This document shows positions 10,501 through 22,610 of a stretch of 64,000 bases of DNA, piece by piece. The number at the start of each line of letters is the position of its first letter. The stretch's first letter is position 1. The position numbers and the translations under genes were made by a program. Source of the DNA: Primulina eburnea (Eukaryota; Streptophyta; Magnoliopsida; Lamiales; Gesneriaceae); contig NC_133114.1 of assembly GCF_022965805.1 (NCBI RefSeq), positions 3,184,761-3,248,760 of the forward strand, in the 5' to 3' direction. Below the pieces are notes generated by a model. It ran no database searches. It had not been told where the DNA came from and saw only the letters and a program-made list of their open reading frames with translations.

Positions 10501-11842
10501 ATTCCGATCGCTATTTCTCATCAGTCCTTTCATACCCCTTAAACTAAAGGTTTTTGATTGGCCAATGTTCTCCAAAAAAGTTAATAATAACTTTACCTGC
10601 CTGCAAGTTTCTTGGTTAATGGAGGTTGGCTATATAAAAACATATGTCACTTTAAGTCAAGTAAATGGTGAAGTGAGGCATAGTTGGTAGGTGAAGTAGA
10701 TTTATGAATTAGATATGTCTAATATGTTTTTTTTTATGTTTTCTCAAAATTGATGCTTCTTTGGTTCAGTTTTTCTATGCCCTGTGAGTTTTATATAATT
10801 GCTCCAGTTCAAGATTTCTCTCTATTCTGATTCAGTAATGAAAATTATCTTGCAGCGGGATTGCATGCACTTGGGATCCAATGGTTAAGATATGTAGTTT
10901 GTGGAAAAAGAATAATCGTTTAATGGAATTCTAATTTATTGAATGAAACTGGGGGCAATCAATAATGTCATACCTATACATTTATCTGGGAATTGTAATG
11001 GTGCTTAATAGATGTTATACTTGTGAAACTCAAAGTACGAAACTGTTCTTTTTTACGATAAGCATAACCTCCCCTCACCTCTCCTTAAGTTTGGCATCCA
11101 TCAAAAGCTGAACGATATTTTAGATGTGACATAAATGGGTCTTGATTCTTGGAATAACGTGTTCTTATTGGTTTAAAGGCCTTGTACATGAATTTTTCAG
11201 GGAAGAATTGTTGTTTCAATAGCTCTCGGATTGATTCGTACCTTGAATTTGAACCTCATCCATCATCTTCCAAGAACTTGCACCATTTATTCCAGAGTAA
11301 GCACTTTTGGTTCTATATCTTCTCATTACCTATCTCCAAAAGCATATGCAGAATTGATATCTAGTTTCCTGGATTTCGCCAATTGGAAGAAGAGAAAAAG
11401 GGTGAATGATCGAGTCTTGGTTCTATGTTACTAACAAGCAGTTTCAGTCACTTGTCAAATTGAAAAAACATGCTATTTTGGTTATTGTGATGCTGAGATT
11501 TTAACTACTCTTCTGACAGTGATCCGTAAAGGAACTTTTTCAATGTACGACTATGGCACTTGGAAAAATCTGATGCGATACAACCAATTAAAGCCACCAG
11601 TATTTGATCTGAGCTCCATACCCAACTCATTGCCAATCTGGATGGGCTATGGGGGAAATGATGCATTGGCAGATGTAGCAGATGTCCAGCACACCCTCAA
11701 GGAATTGGGATCGAAACCAAATGTGCTTTATCTTGAAAACTACGGCCATTTAGATTTCCTTTTGAGCACAAAATCTAAGGAAGACGTTTACGACAGTATG
11801 GCTGCATTTTTCAGCTCCCTAGGAACCTTCAGCAGTTATTGA
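7581..11842 (+). CDS. LIP1: Acid-lipase-type triacylglycerol lipase (LIP1-like)
   Basis: Nine exons: 7581-7742, 8327-8428, 9216-9356, 9811-9921, 10004-10147, 10221-10261, 10418-10494, 11201-11296, 11520-11842. All have GT-AG borders and a continuous frame, giving 398 residues. A signal peptide (about 1-20) is followed by the N-terminal alpha/beta-hydrolase lipase region (EHT...DGYILGLQRV) and oxyanion motif LLIHGL. The nucleophile elbow GHSQG (169-173) is split exactly by intron 4. Candidate triad residues are S171, D339 (GYGGNDA) and H368 (NYGHLDF). The family hydrolyses neutral lipids or esters and is related to animal lysosomal acid lipases; a secretory or vacuolar site follows from the signal peptide. 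The Arabidopsis homologue is about the same length. The substrate is unproven. Confidence 0.93.
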
Positions 11843-13116
11843 CCTGCTATTGTACAAATATTGGACTACATTTTTTCAGGATTCTGAACTGGTACTGTAC
11901 ATACTTATACTTAGCCCTGAGACATTTATCTACATACACGATGCACATGAATATTATCGCAGCTTATGGAGCCAGTTTCTACGTTAAAGGAACATGTTTT
12001 ACTGCAGCTTCTGTAAGTATTGCCACTGCACCCTCGTTGAGACCATATTTTCACGCTTTTGTTCCAATTAAAGGATCCCCTCGGTCATGATTCTTTCGAC
12101 GGGATAGCTCTGAATCTAATGCACCGAAGTTCTTTATAATGCCAGTGAATTTAGTTTCGGTTTGCCTACAAACTTTGGATGATACGGCCGTGATAGGATG
12201 GAGCCTAGGGTGGTCCATAAACTCACTATAATGGCGAGGTGGGGAATTTAGTGTAGGCGATCTTATAATTTTCTCCATGCTCTTGCATTCTCTTTATATA
12301 CATCACACGACTTAACTGTAATAACTAAACGATAAGTGCATTCAAATAAAAATGCAGTACTTTAATTTAATTTAATAACGTAGTTTGGATGCTACTAAAA
12401 AAAATTTGATCCCAAAAAGCACAAAAAACCGCTATATAAAGTCTATGATTTTTAAAAAAACCCCTATTTTTAAAAGAGTGTACACATTTACTCAATTTAT
12501 GAGCTGTTTGATTTTTTTTAAAATATAAGTTATTTTACGGGAAATTGGCCTTCAGTCCCCAGCCGTCGATTTTTTTTGTGTTCAGTCCCTGGGTACTTTT
12601 TTAGTACCATATTTCTACATGAAGTGTACCACATTTTGTATGACACAGTACCACAATTTTGTGAGTAAAAAATGAACCCAGATAAATATTTTGATTGATG
12701 ATTTTTCACCAACTTCCCCTTTATTTTATATAGAGTTTTATGTTTTCTTTAAAAAAAATAAAATTCACATGTAGTTTAAAATAATTCGCTAACCCTTTTA
12801 TTTACTGTAGATGGTAATAATTGTCCCCACTCCCAACCATGAATCAGAAACTTTAGGAGACTTTTCAAAATCTCGCAAGCCATGAAATTAATTTGACCAA
12901 AGAAAGAGTTGAATTAGGTCTTATTATGAATCCAACGTCTTTTACACCCAAAAGTAGCCAAACTTTCTTGAATTGTGGATCGACACCGAACAAAGTGGCC
13001 GGCGGCAAAAATAATTAACGTTATTTTATTTTACGGTTGAGTTTGTGTTATACCCGATGCATCAGGAGTAAAATACCCCCTTGTGAAAGAAAATATGATG
13101 TTCATATAATACAGAC
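11843..13116. other. Lipase 3' flank and intergenic DNA
   Basis: This holds the lipase 3' UTR (probably to about 12300) and then AT-rich intergenic sequence. A long open frame without coding character crosses 12051-12278 on the minus strand. I see no supported gene. Confidence 0.55.
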
Positions 13117-13728
13117 TAGAGGTGTCAATCGGGTGGGTTGGGTCGGATTTCGGGTCAACCCGCGAATTTTTTTTTTATTTTTTTTTCAACTCGAACCCAA
13201 CCCGAACCCGAAGCAGCCCGAAAACCCCCAACCCGAACAGAAATCCGTATAACCCGACTCAATCCGTCTAACCCGCCTAATCCGAATTTTATTAATTTTT
13301 TTTTAAAATTTTTTTAAAAAAAATTAATGAAAAAAATTCAAAAAAATAAAAAATAATAATAATATTTTAATTTAAACACATAATAACAAAATTTTCGATT
13401 TAAATTTGAAAGTTTAATCGTAGAAAATTAAAAGTATATTTACTAAATCAAATAAAAAATTGTTAAAAAAATAAAATTATGCAAAATAAATATTAAATGA
13501 TAAAAATTTATCATATAAATATACAATAATTTTTGTTCAAAATACAATATATAAAAATATAGATAATATTTTTTAAAAAAAAAGTTCGCGGGTCAATCCG
13601 CGACCCAACCCGTCCAACCCGAAACCCGCCTAACATGGCACTAGTCAGAATCCACCCAACCCGAACCTGATTTTTTTCGTGTTGGGTCGTGTCGGGTTGA
13701 CAGATCGTATCGCATTTTGACACCCCTG
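13117..13728. mobile_element. hAT-type non-autonomous element (612 bp)
   Basis: The termini are TAGAGGTGTCAATCGGG and TTTTGACACCCCTG, inverted copies of the TAGGGGTGTCA end typical of a common plant hAT MITE group. The flanks ATACAGAC (13109-13116) and ATACAGAG (13729-13736) are an 8-bp target duplication with one mismatch. GGGTCGGGT-like repeats at both ends face an AT-rich non-coding centre. Confidence 0.83.
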
Positions 13729-14802
13729 ATACAGAGACGGTGACAATGGGAAGCTTTAATCGCCAAGAGGTACAGATTCATCCATCATAATACCATCAAA
13801 TTCATTGAATGTCTTTCATGGCTACAGTGTAAGGTATAATTCATACTACTTATCTCCTAATTGACTGAATTACTACAAAATACAAATTTACTTTTCGACT
13901 GACATTTATTACTAAAAAAATTAATGAGCATTATACATAGGATGAATCAAAATGAAAGTTATTATTAATATTTTTTATGACGATGAAACTCGGAGTCGGG
14001 TCCTATTTTTCGGTATGCATCGGATAAATCTCGAGTTAACGTAGTAGAATGCAAACCATTCTAGATAGAATCAGGCGAACTCTGTGCGACTGGCTCGCCG
14101 AAAAAAGTATTGGAAGATGAATCGAATACATTAGTATTGCAAAAGATCTCACATACTTAATCAACTTGAACACTTTAAAAGACAATATGGTATCTATTTT
14201 TTTTATGATGTGTGAAACCACAGCCGCCAATATACGGTGTACACCAAGTAAGCGCAGACTAATACAATAGGCTGTAAATCACGCTAGCCAAGTAGACTAT
14301 ATTTCACAAGCTCTGAGTGACAAGTTCACCCAAAAAGGTATTGGTAGAAAAATCGAATTCCTGACTATTGACCAAGAACTCACTTAGTCCACCAACTCAG
14401 ACCTCTCTTGCTGGCAAATGGTAGCAATTATTTTTTTTCTGACATGAGAACTCACAACCGCTACCCTTCTATGTGAACTGAGTAAAATCTCGAATTAATG
14501 AAATAATCTGCAAATCACTTTAGTCAAGTAAATCATATTGGACAAGCTCCGTACGACAAGTTCACCGGAGAAAATGTTTGTAAAAAGAATCAAACTCCAA
14601 CAATTAATTAAACCATAGTTAATAAAAAGGTGGTGTTAAAGAGTTCCAGTAATTCTCTTATCAATTTCCTAAAATAGAAGTGGCTTACATTTTTATAATT
14701 CATATTTATTAAGTATTAGATATACAGATGACACACAAAAGAAACAATTAATTAAACCATAGTTAAAATTATCTCTCAACTCTTGAATCAATGTAAAGTA
14801 TT

Positions 14803-14806
<4 letters not shown>
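13729..14806. repeat. Diverged ~230-bp tandem repeats, three units
   Basis: Three related blocks start near 14048, 14272 and 14510. Each contains TGCAAAYCA-like sequence, then CAAGCTC/CGAACTC followed by GACAAGTTCACC or its variants, and later a T-tract. Spacing is about 225-238 bp. Identity is low by eye and no coding frame persists. The rest of the interval is plain intergenic sequence. Confidence 0.55.

Positions 14807-14866
<60 letters not shown>
14807..14866. repeat. (TA)n microsatellite
   Basis: Thirty uninterrupted TA units lie about 270 bp upstream of the small secreted-peptide gene. Confidence 0.95.
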
Positions 14867-14867
<1 letters not shown>

Positions 14868-15139
14868 CCTTATATTAAACTATATAAAAAGTTATTATCA
14901 CATAAACATATATTCATTATTACAATTATTTTGGTATGCCCTTTATTCTTTTCTTTTTGAGTATATCTTTTGAAATGGCAATGCAATTTTAATTTGGATT
15001 GATATAAATTGAAATGCTTGGAGTCAAAACTATCATCATCAATAGAAGCAACTTCAAATCTATAAATTCATGCACAAAATCTTGGATCTTCACATTATAA
15101 AAACACACCCCAAAACAAAATCCCCTGAAAATAATCGGA

Positions 15140-15454
15140 ATGACGAAATCATGCAAAATATTCACCTATTTTCTTCTTTTTTGTCTTATAATAATAATAA
15201 TATTTTTAAAGCCCGATTTCTACCATGTCGGAGCCCGGCCCGTTGTCAGTAAATCGTTACGGATTGAAGAGGGGGTATCAATGAAGGAGGCGAATATTTC
15301 CAGTTTTGAGCTGAGCCCAGGAAAAGGGCATGGGCTTAAGGATCTGATGAACAAGTTCGTTCAGGTTGCAAGCTCGGGCCCAAGTCCTCCTGGAGAGGGA
15401 CATAAACTCGTACATGGCAAAGGTCGGTCGGCCGAACTTAGCCCAGCCCACTAA
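15140..15454 (+). CDS. PIP-like secreted peptide precursor
   Basis: The gene has one exon and encodes 104 residues. The N-terminus is a strong signal peptide (hydrophobic run FLLFCLIIIIIFL, about 11-23). A variable middle is followed by SGPSPPGEGH at residues 79-88. This is the SGPSxxGxGH core of PAMP-induced secreted peptides (PIP/PIPL), which are processed, proline-hydroxylated and sensed by the receptor kinase RLK7 to amplify immunity. A partial second motif, LSPGKGHG, lies at 58-65, and 16 residues follow the core, whereas the best-known PIPs end near GxGH. A TATA-like TCTATAAATT lies about 80 bp upstream of the ATG. The short frame without introns and the signal-plus-C-terminal-motif layout fit the family. 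Processing and function are inferred. Confidence 0.8.
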   Translation: MTKSCKIFTYFLLFCLIIIIIFLKPDFYHVGARPVVSKSLRIEEGVSMKEANISSFELSPGKGHGLKDLMNKFVQVASSGPSPPGEGHKLVHGKGRSAELSPAH

Positions 15455-15479
15455 CGAAATAAACGCATATTTGGTATTG

Positions 15480-15640
15480 AGATTTGGCCTTTATGACTCT
15501 CACAGATCAATTTTATGAGATAATTTTTTGACCGACTCAACTAATGAAATATTATTACTTTTTATACCAAAAATATTGTTATTCATGATAGTTATAGATC
15601 AGATCATTTCGTCTCACGGTCAGACCCGTTAGACTTTAAG
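15480..15640 (+). mobile_element. Possible degenerate member of the 181-bp MITE family
   Basis: Segments TATTATTACTTTTTAT, GATCATTTCGTCTCACGG and GACCCGTTAGAC match the family interior and 3' part in order. The ends and target duplication are not recognisable. Confidence 0.4.
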
Positions 15641-17205
15641 CCATACTAAATAATCCAGATAGATAAATGAATGTGTTTAGGTAATCAATTAACTAATATT
15701 GCGAAACATATTATATCAATTTGAATTTGTTCATAGAAATGGAATAACTTGGTATAAGGATGCATCCTTTCATACTTTTTAACTAAACATATATTGTGAT
15801 AATTTCTAGTTTGTTAAACTTTTATTCCCATAGTCGACTGTGAATGAAACAGGGAAATTTTGAAAATTGACCTTTAGACTGCATTCTGCAGAGGCCTATG
15901 TGTCAAATCGAAAGATTAGCAAAACTTGCGTGAATAATCAAATTACAGTTAAAGGCGACACATATAACTTGAATTCTCGACGTAGATGTTACATAATTAC
16001 TAAAAATATAGTAAGAGCGAACATCAGTCGACAAAAAAATCAACTAAAGATGATCATTTCATGACTATTAAGAATGAAATAAATTTGATGATTATATTTT
16101 TCAATCTTTCTCACTTGCTCATGCGGAACCAAGAGAGAAAAGATTGAAAAAATCAATCATTGACAACCACTTGTGAAGGATTCCTAGAAAAATTAAGGAT
16201 TTATAACCTGATTTAGAAATCCAATGGACTCGGTTTTACGCACACACAAACAAAGTAATCAAAAAAGAAAGACGAGAGAAAAAAAAGTAAGAAATCCTAT
16301 TTTCGACTCGACTCTCTCACTCCAATCGTTTCGAGTTACATTTCGATCGTTTTTATATGTATAGATCAAGTAAATTCTTTCAACTAACTATTAATGCATG
16401 TATTGCTATTTCAATTAAACTCACTAAATTATGAGCAACGTCTCGTTGTCACTGCCTCTAGATACAAATTGATATCGTCTACAAGAACCATTACATTTAA
16501 CAAACTTAATTATCTTAAAATTATATAATGAAACACTGTGAATATTTGATTTTTTTAAAAATAAATTAAATTAAGTTTATAAATAAATAATAATAATTTA
16601 GACTATATAATTAAGTTGTCTATGTATATCTTGAAACATTAAAACTTGAACTGAATTTAAAGTCCACATTGCTCCAATTTTTAGAAATCAACATAGAACC
16701 ATCGGGTCCTCAATTTTGATTTTGAAGCACAAATCAAACCAAAACAAGAACTTGGTTTCGATTTCGGTTCATATTTCGAGTGTAACTGTGTTTGGTAGTG
16801 CCATCCATAAGATGCACCATGGAGTTTAACCAACCAACATCACAACTGATCTCTTGGTTTACTGGGGAGGAAACTTCACATGCTTTTATAGGATTTTAAG
16901 CGTAAAAAAAACCTCAGCATTTGAGAGACTAAGCTAAAGCCCGTTTTGCGTATACATGAGGTGGTGTGCATTGAAGAATTGCAAGCAAAATTTCTATAAT
17001 AACCACCATTCATGTTTCCTATGACCAATCAGTATGTCACTCGAAGTAGGACAAAAAACAAAGGTTAACCATACCTACTCTTCTTTGCCAGTTTGCAGCT
17101 CTTTTCCATCTCCTCATTAAAAACCAGTACACTTACACTTCAATCGTCCTTGCGTTTGCATAATCTTCTTGGGGTCATGCACAGCGTCTGAGATATTAGA
17201 TGAAT
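15641..17205. other. Intergenic DNA downstream of the UNC-50 gene
   Basis: This is AT-rich and without a supported coding region. The last few hundred bases before 17206 should hold the 3' UTR of the minus-strand UNC-50 gene. The frame at 15867-16064 has no signal or domain. Confidence 0.5.
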
Positions 17206-20200
17206 CTAGTGCAATTGGCTAAAGTACATGTTCATGAAATATCTTGATGGATTGAATCCACTCAAAATTACTGCAAAAAAAGGTAAAATATTCATCTCTT
17301 GGTTGAATTATAATTCGAAGACATGTGAGAATATAGAGTGAAGATGCTTACAGATGGGAAAGAGCACAAGGACGATGCCAATTGGATATAGGAACAACGT
17401 GGTCCTCTCCAAGAAGGGTAATACTGCATTAGAGGAGACAAATTATGCGTCAAACTTTAAAAAATCCCCTACGCAGTACCAGTTTTTTAGATGATCAAAA
17501 CCTTGTGAGAAGTGGGAACATAAAAGAAACGTTCTTTTGAAAGATGTCATATACTTCTAAATTACATTCAACTGAATCGCACTAATAATTAAAAACAATC
17601 AAACTGACTCAGCAGCAAAAAGCTTGCGAACATTGATTATTCCCAACAGCGCTAGATTTGGTTGCGTATATCATCCTACTTTTAATCGGGAAGCCATTCT
17701 TTACAAAACAGAAGAGTTGCAAACAGCTTTATTAGATCAGTTCACAGCATAATATGTGATTTAGGTGGAAACTGACTCTGTATTTTTCCTTGACAAACTC
17801 TGAATTTAATAAGCTGAGAAAAGTCTATACAAACAACTTGATCTTTTGGACACTTCATGAACATAATTATAACCTAATGTGGAAACTTTGACACATTGGA
17901 ACACACAATTTGACGAGTTTCATAGCCTACTCTGAGCGTGAGAGACAAAAGGACATGATAAGAAATGACAGTCATTATTCATTAACCGAATGATAGAAAA
18001 AATAGACAATTTGTAAACTCATCTCACCATCATAACCCAAATAATTTAGGTAATGGTAGTAGGAAGTTCCCACCATGAAGAGCAAATTAGATAGTAACAC
18101 CGGAACAAAACCATGAGCCAGTAGAAGGGGTGATAGAAAATAATGAACAACTGCAAATGGTAAAGACATCAGCAAATAAACGGTAGGAGAAAACCAAAAA
18201 ATAAGACCCATTCATTTTATACATACCGTATAGCAGCACAAACATAGGGAAGAAAGAGTTGAGATGTACATCAAAAGAATACAACCTTCACAAAGTTGGA
18301 TCAACATAAAGTTAGCAAGAAAATTAAAGGTTTCTTAGTCCAAACACAGCGTACAATTTCAGGTGTGAGGCATAATTTTACAAACATGAGATATACAGAA
18401 ACTAAAGAAATGCAGACTAAAAGTCTCACACATATACAAGAGATTAGCAAAAGAAGATCAGAACTTGCCATTCCACCCGTTGCTCCACCACGTGACTGTT
18501 TAGAGCTTCTTCTCGAAGATAATTGTTAGTCAAGAGCCTGGACAAAATTTGGCAATAAATTTTCATCATTTTGTTAGGTAAAACTTTATCATCTTTGAAA
18601 ACTGTCAAAAGTTCTGAACCAGCTGACAAAGATCCGATAATTGAAAGATTAAAATTAAGAGCGAGCATTTTCATAGAAATGTAGCTCCTCAAAATTTAAA
18701 AAATAAAATCGAGAACATAGAAACATGCAATAATAAGAAAAACCACTCTCCCCATATTCGTATATTTCCTTACCAAAAACAAGTAGCCAAAATTGTGCCT
18801 GTCACAAGGAAATGGAAAAGCAATACTGAAATAACCACAAAAACAGCGTGTCCTGCACTATGATCATACCTGAAATAAATGAGTTATGTCAAATAATAGC
18901 ATAAAATACACATGAAGAATTGCAAGGGGTGAAAAGAACACAATACCCAGGCTTTCATTTGAAAAACTGATGGTCTTGGGATCATTTTAAAGAACATCAT
19001 GTGAACATTAAACCTCAGGTGCAATATAATTTTTTCAATTAATCTTCATAAAAATAAATCTACTTGATGGTATTGAGATCATTTAAAAGAACATCATGTT
19101 GAATGTTAAACCTCAGTTGCAAGTGCAATATAATTTATTCAATTAATCTTCATAAAAATAAATGTACTTATTACTAATATCAACTATACAAGGACTTTAC
19201 AAAAGTTTGTTCAAAACTAAGATCATGAAAAGAGTGCACTTACGCAGCACAATAACCCATAGTAGCAACTGACAAAAGGAGACTAAATATCACAACAAAT
19301 GCAGGATCATCACGCGCCCATTGGTTCTTTGTTTCTACATGACATGAAAATAGAAAAGAGTTAATAATACCTACAGATTAAATCCAGTTGAATAATGAAA
19401 TATCTTGCTTAACGAAATGGAGTATAAAATTTAACTAATTATCAAAGAAAAATTGTGAGAAACCATTATCATATGAAACCATTCATTCAGCAGAAAAATA
19501 CATCAATTGAAAAAATTGACGTCCACAAATGAAATACAATGATCCCATAGAAAATAGGATAAAATGTTGGTTCCATAAGTAGGATATGATGCCAAGTAAA
19601 AAAACTAACTTACGCTTGTGATATTTGGTGTGTTGATATCTGCGTTGGTTGAACAGTTTCACATGCAAAATGAAAAAAATTATAAATCAGAATTATAAAA
19701 TCAATAAGCAAACGACAAACATAAGTTTTCTGGTGTTATATTAAGATACATAGAATGTTATACTAGTATGAATCCTCAATGCCCACTAGACAACTGTTTA
19801 CATTAACAAAATCTTCTTACCTCTCCACATATTACAACCCGCCAGGATCCCACAATAAAATTATATGACTTATGAATGTGTATCAACTCTCTCTTACCAC
19901 AAAGGATGTCCTGGTAGTTCGATAAAACAAAACATGAAGAGACAACACTTTTTTGTTTCCTTTTAGGACACCATTCTTTTCAAATAGGCCATATGGACAT
20001 CTGAGGTGTTTATTACAGTGAAAAAAAGTCTCTTCATATGTGTAATGTGACAATGATAAAATCTGCTTTGACGTAAACATATTGGGAATACAAAATTAAT
20101 AGCTGGTTTTAACTACTTAAATCATGGAAAAAGAAGTAACAACCTTAGCTAATTATGTTAAATGAGAGGCTTAATAGATTAGTTTTTAGTTGGTTGACTT

Positions 20201-21921
20201 ATACTTCTCAACATATTTACCTATATTCACATATCACAATTATAAAGAGACAGACCCAAGAAAAGTCAAGATGCGTTAGAATTAAATTCAGGTGACCTTA
20301 AAAGCACTTTTAGAAGTTTCTCAATATACACAATATAAAGGGAAGTAAGCCAACTAAAACTAAATATTATAAACAACAAGTACAAATTTAAGTGATTATG
20401 GAACACCAACAGCCATCTGTAGAAAATAGAAACTCACACAACTTTTGGTGAAGTGCATAGATGAAGCATTTGCCAGAAAGTATATTCAATATCCATTTGT
20501 TGCCACTACATTGAGCCATCCAAAACAAATGTCACTGATTGAAAATCAAACAGAAGCATTTATAGACTATAAATTAGACAACTGTAGACAGCCAAAAGTT
20601 TCTGAAAATTTTATTCATGTAAAAAAGAAAATAAAAATGAAGCATATTTCATGGCCACAAGTAATTGATTTGACCCGCACCATATTCGAAGTTAAATCAT
20701 GACACCACAGCTAAGATAAAAGTTTCAAAAAGAAATTTTCAACTAATCCACAAATTTCAAACTTGCATGCCCTCAGAAACGAACAACCTATCTAGGATTA
20801 CTTCATGTTTTTAAATAATAACACAAATTAAACAAAATTTAAACAACACGTTAATAATATTCTTCACTCCTTCGTAAAGTTCTAATTTATGCATCATCCA
20901 CTGAAAATTTAGGAAATAATCTGATGAAAGTACTCCATAAAAAATCTGCAAAAATTTAAGCGAAGACTTAGCAATTAGATTCCCACTTAAAACGTCAAAT
21001 ATGCACATGCATACTCTAAGTGTATCCCCAACTCGTTAAATTTTATTGTTTAAATGGTGTAACACCACAATAAAGAGCTTGCGCATTAGTTAACCCAGAG
21101 ATTATTTTCCAATTTATGTCCCTCATCCCACAACACAGCCTTGACCTCTCACGATGACCTTTATATCATTATTTAGTCTGAAATAATTTGGTTTCTGGGT
21201 TCTGATGAGCACAAAATACTACACTCTGAAATTTTGAGTCATCGGGTTCAGAACTGAATGCAAACTATTAGCATTCCAGATTTCAAAGGGTGTTCATAAA
21301 GTCAACACCCTTATGGTTTATCCAACCATATTGGCGTAAGAAAAGCATTAAAGATATTTATCAAGCTGAATAATTCAGCTCAGAACATGGATTTTATTAG
21401 CTCAAAAGTCACAATGTTCTATTTGAACATAACATCTACTCTCTTCAGATAATTATACAATGAACGGGTGACTACTAGGCCAATACTTCTGTCTACTGTG
21501 TAATGCCACAGGAAATAAAGCACACAGTTTAGTACGAATGCATATTCCCTTACAGGACTCTTACAAGTTTAGGCCCCATAAAACAATACAATTCAAGGTT
21601 GTTCTATTTCCAACTTCAAGCACTAAAGAACTCCCATCACCTCAACTAAGAGAAAGAAAACAAATGAAAACAGAAATGATACACATAACCTTTCACATTT
21701 GTTCCTCTGTTAACTCGATCAATCTCAGGGCCTTCACCCACATAATAATAACAGGGGAAAAAGAAAAATCATGGTACATTTCACCATCAAAGATCAAGAT
21801 CAGATCTGCAAAACAATGAAAACTTTACCTTGACTATTCTGCGGAGGTACTGGGGAAGGACCGAATTGGGTCGGGCATGAGCACCCGAACGCCCCTTCGC
21901 CGATGAAGAGGTGGGCAGCAT
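17206..21921 (-). CDS. UNC-50 homologue, Golgi membrane protein
   Basis: Ten exons read down the minus strand: 21921-21829, 20505-20438, 19639-19614, 19334-19244, 18869-18774, 18537-18469, 18285-18227, 18150-18028, 17423-17352, 17270-17206. Together they encode 253 residues, the usual UNC-50 length. Landmarks are LPQYLRRIVKWQQMDIEYTF near the N-terminus, YQHTKYHKQTKNQWARDDP, AYDHSAGHAVFVV, NNYLREE, VEWLYSFDVH and GFNPSRYF near the C-terminus. Several membrane helices lie between them. UNC-50 proteins are conserved multi-pass Golgi proteins involved in vesicle traffic; in animals they act in acetylcholine-receptor delivery. The intron after exon 6 has a GC donor (GAATG/GCAAGT). A 26-nt micro-exon (exon 3) is present. 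Frame and phase agree at all nine junctions. Confidence 0.95.
18970..19172. repeat. Tandem duplication of ~105 bp in UNC-50 intron 4
   Basis: Two units, starting near 18970 and 19070, share GATCATTT(T)AAAGAACATCATG, TTAAACCTCAG and a run ending TTAATCTTCATAAAAATAAAT. They lie in the intron between exons 4 and 5. Confidence 0.8.
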
Positions 21922-22610
21922 CTTATTGCTGGTGTTCTTCTTCACTATTTTCTTCTGGTTTTTGATCGATTTACACCAAGTTATGGTGCTGCGAATTTAT
22001 GGATACAGAGATCTGTCCAATTTTTCAGAATACGGATGCGAGCAATATGGATCGGGCCTTCAGCTGAAGTAACAGGCCCAATTAGTCACTTTAAGAGAAA
22101 CTGAAGTCTTGAACTTGAACATTTAAAATTATTTTTTTAATATTTTTTTGTTGAGATAATTACATTATCCATATATTAAATTTAAATTATTTTCATTTAA
22201 GTTTTATTTAGCTAGTCAATGTGATTGTTTTATGATCACAACTTTATTCCACGTTCGTCGGAGAGTCGTGTTTTTTTTGGGAGATAAACTCTTACAATCG
22301 TTTTTATCCAGAATCAAGAAAGTCACGTGTGTTTTTTTCGTGAGACAACCTTTTACAATCGTTTGATCAGTAGACAGGAGATGGTCAAATAAATCTACAA
22401 GGTAAATGATGAGGGCGAACTGTTCTTTTTTTTTTTCCCTTTTGCCAAAATTTGTCGAATCAAAAAAAAGATTACACATTCAACTTGTCAGAACTCCTAC
22501 TTTACACAACATTGATGCAACACCATCAACCTACAATTCACAGAAAACTACCTTTCTTGGTTTGCTCGGTTGGATTCGGAGCCTAAGCATCCGACTTGTC
22601 TTTCTTGGCT
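21922..22610. other. UNC-50 promoter and PRKRIP1 3' region
   Basis: This spacer separates two head-to-tail minus-strand genes. It includes the UNC-50 5' leader (to about 22010) and presumably the PRKRIP1 3' UTR. Two related short stretches (about 22255-22300 and 22320-22365) share a T-run, GAGA(C/T)AA and TTACAATCGTTT. No gene is supported. Confidence 0.5.

Noticed and set aside
20445..20702. Plus-strand 85-codon frame
   Set aside because: It is the antisense shadow of UNC-50 exon 2, whose minus-strand reading WQQMDIEYTFWQM is clearly the real one.
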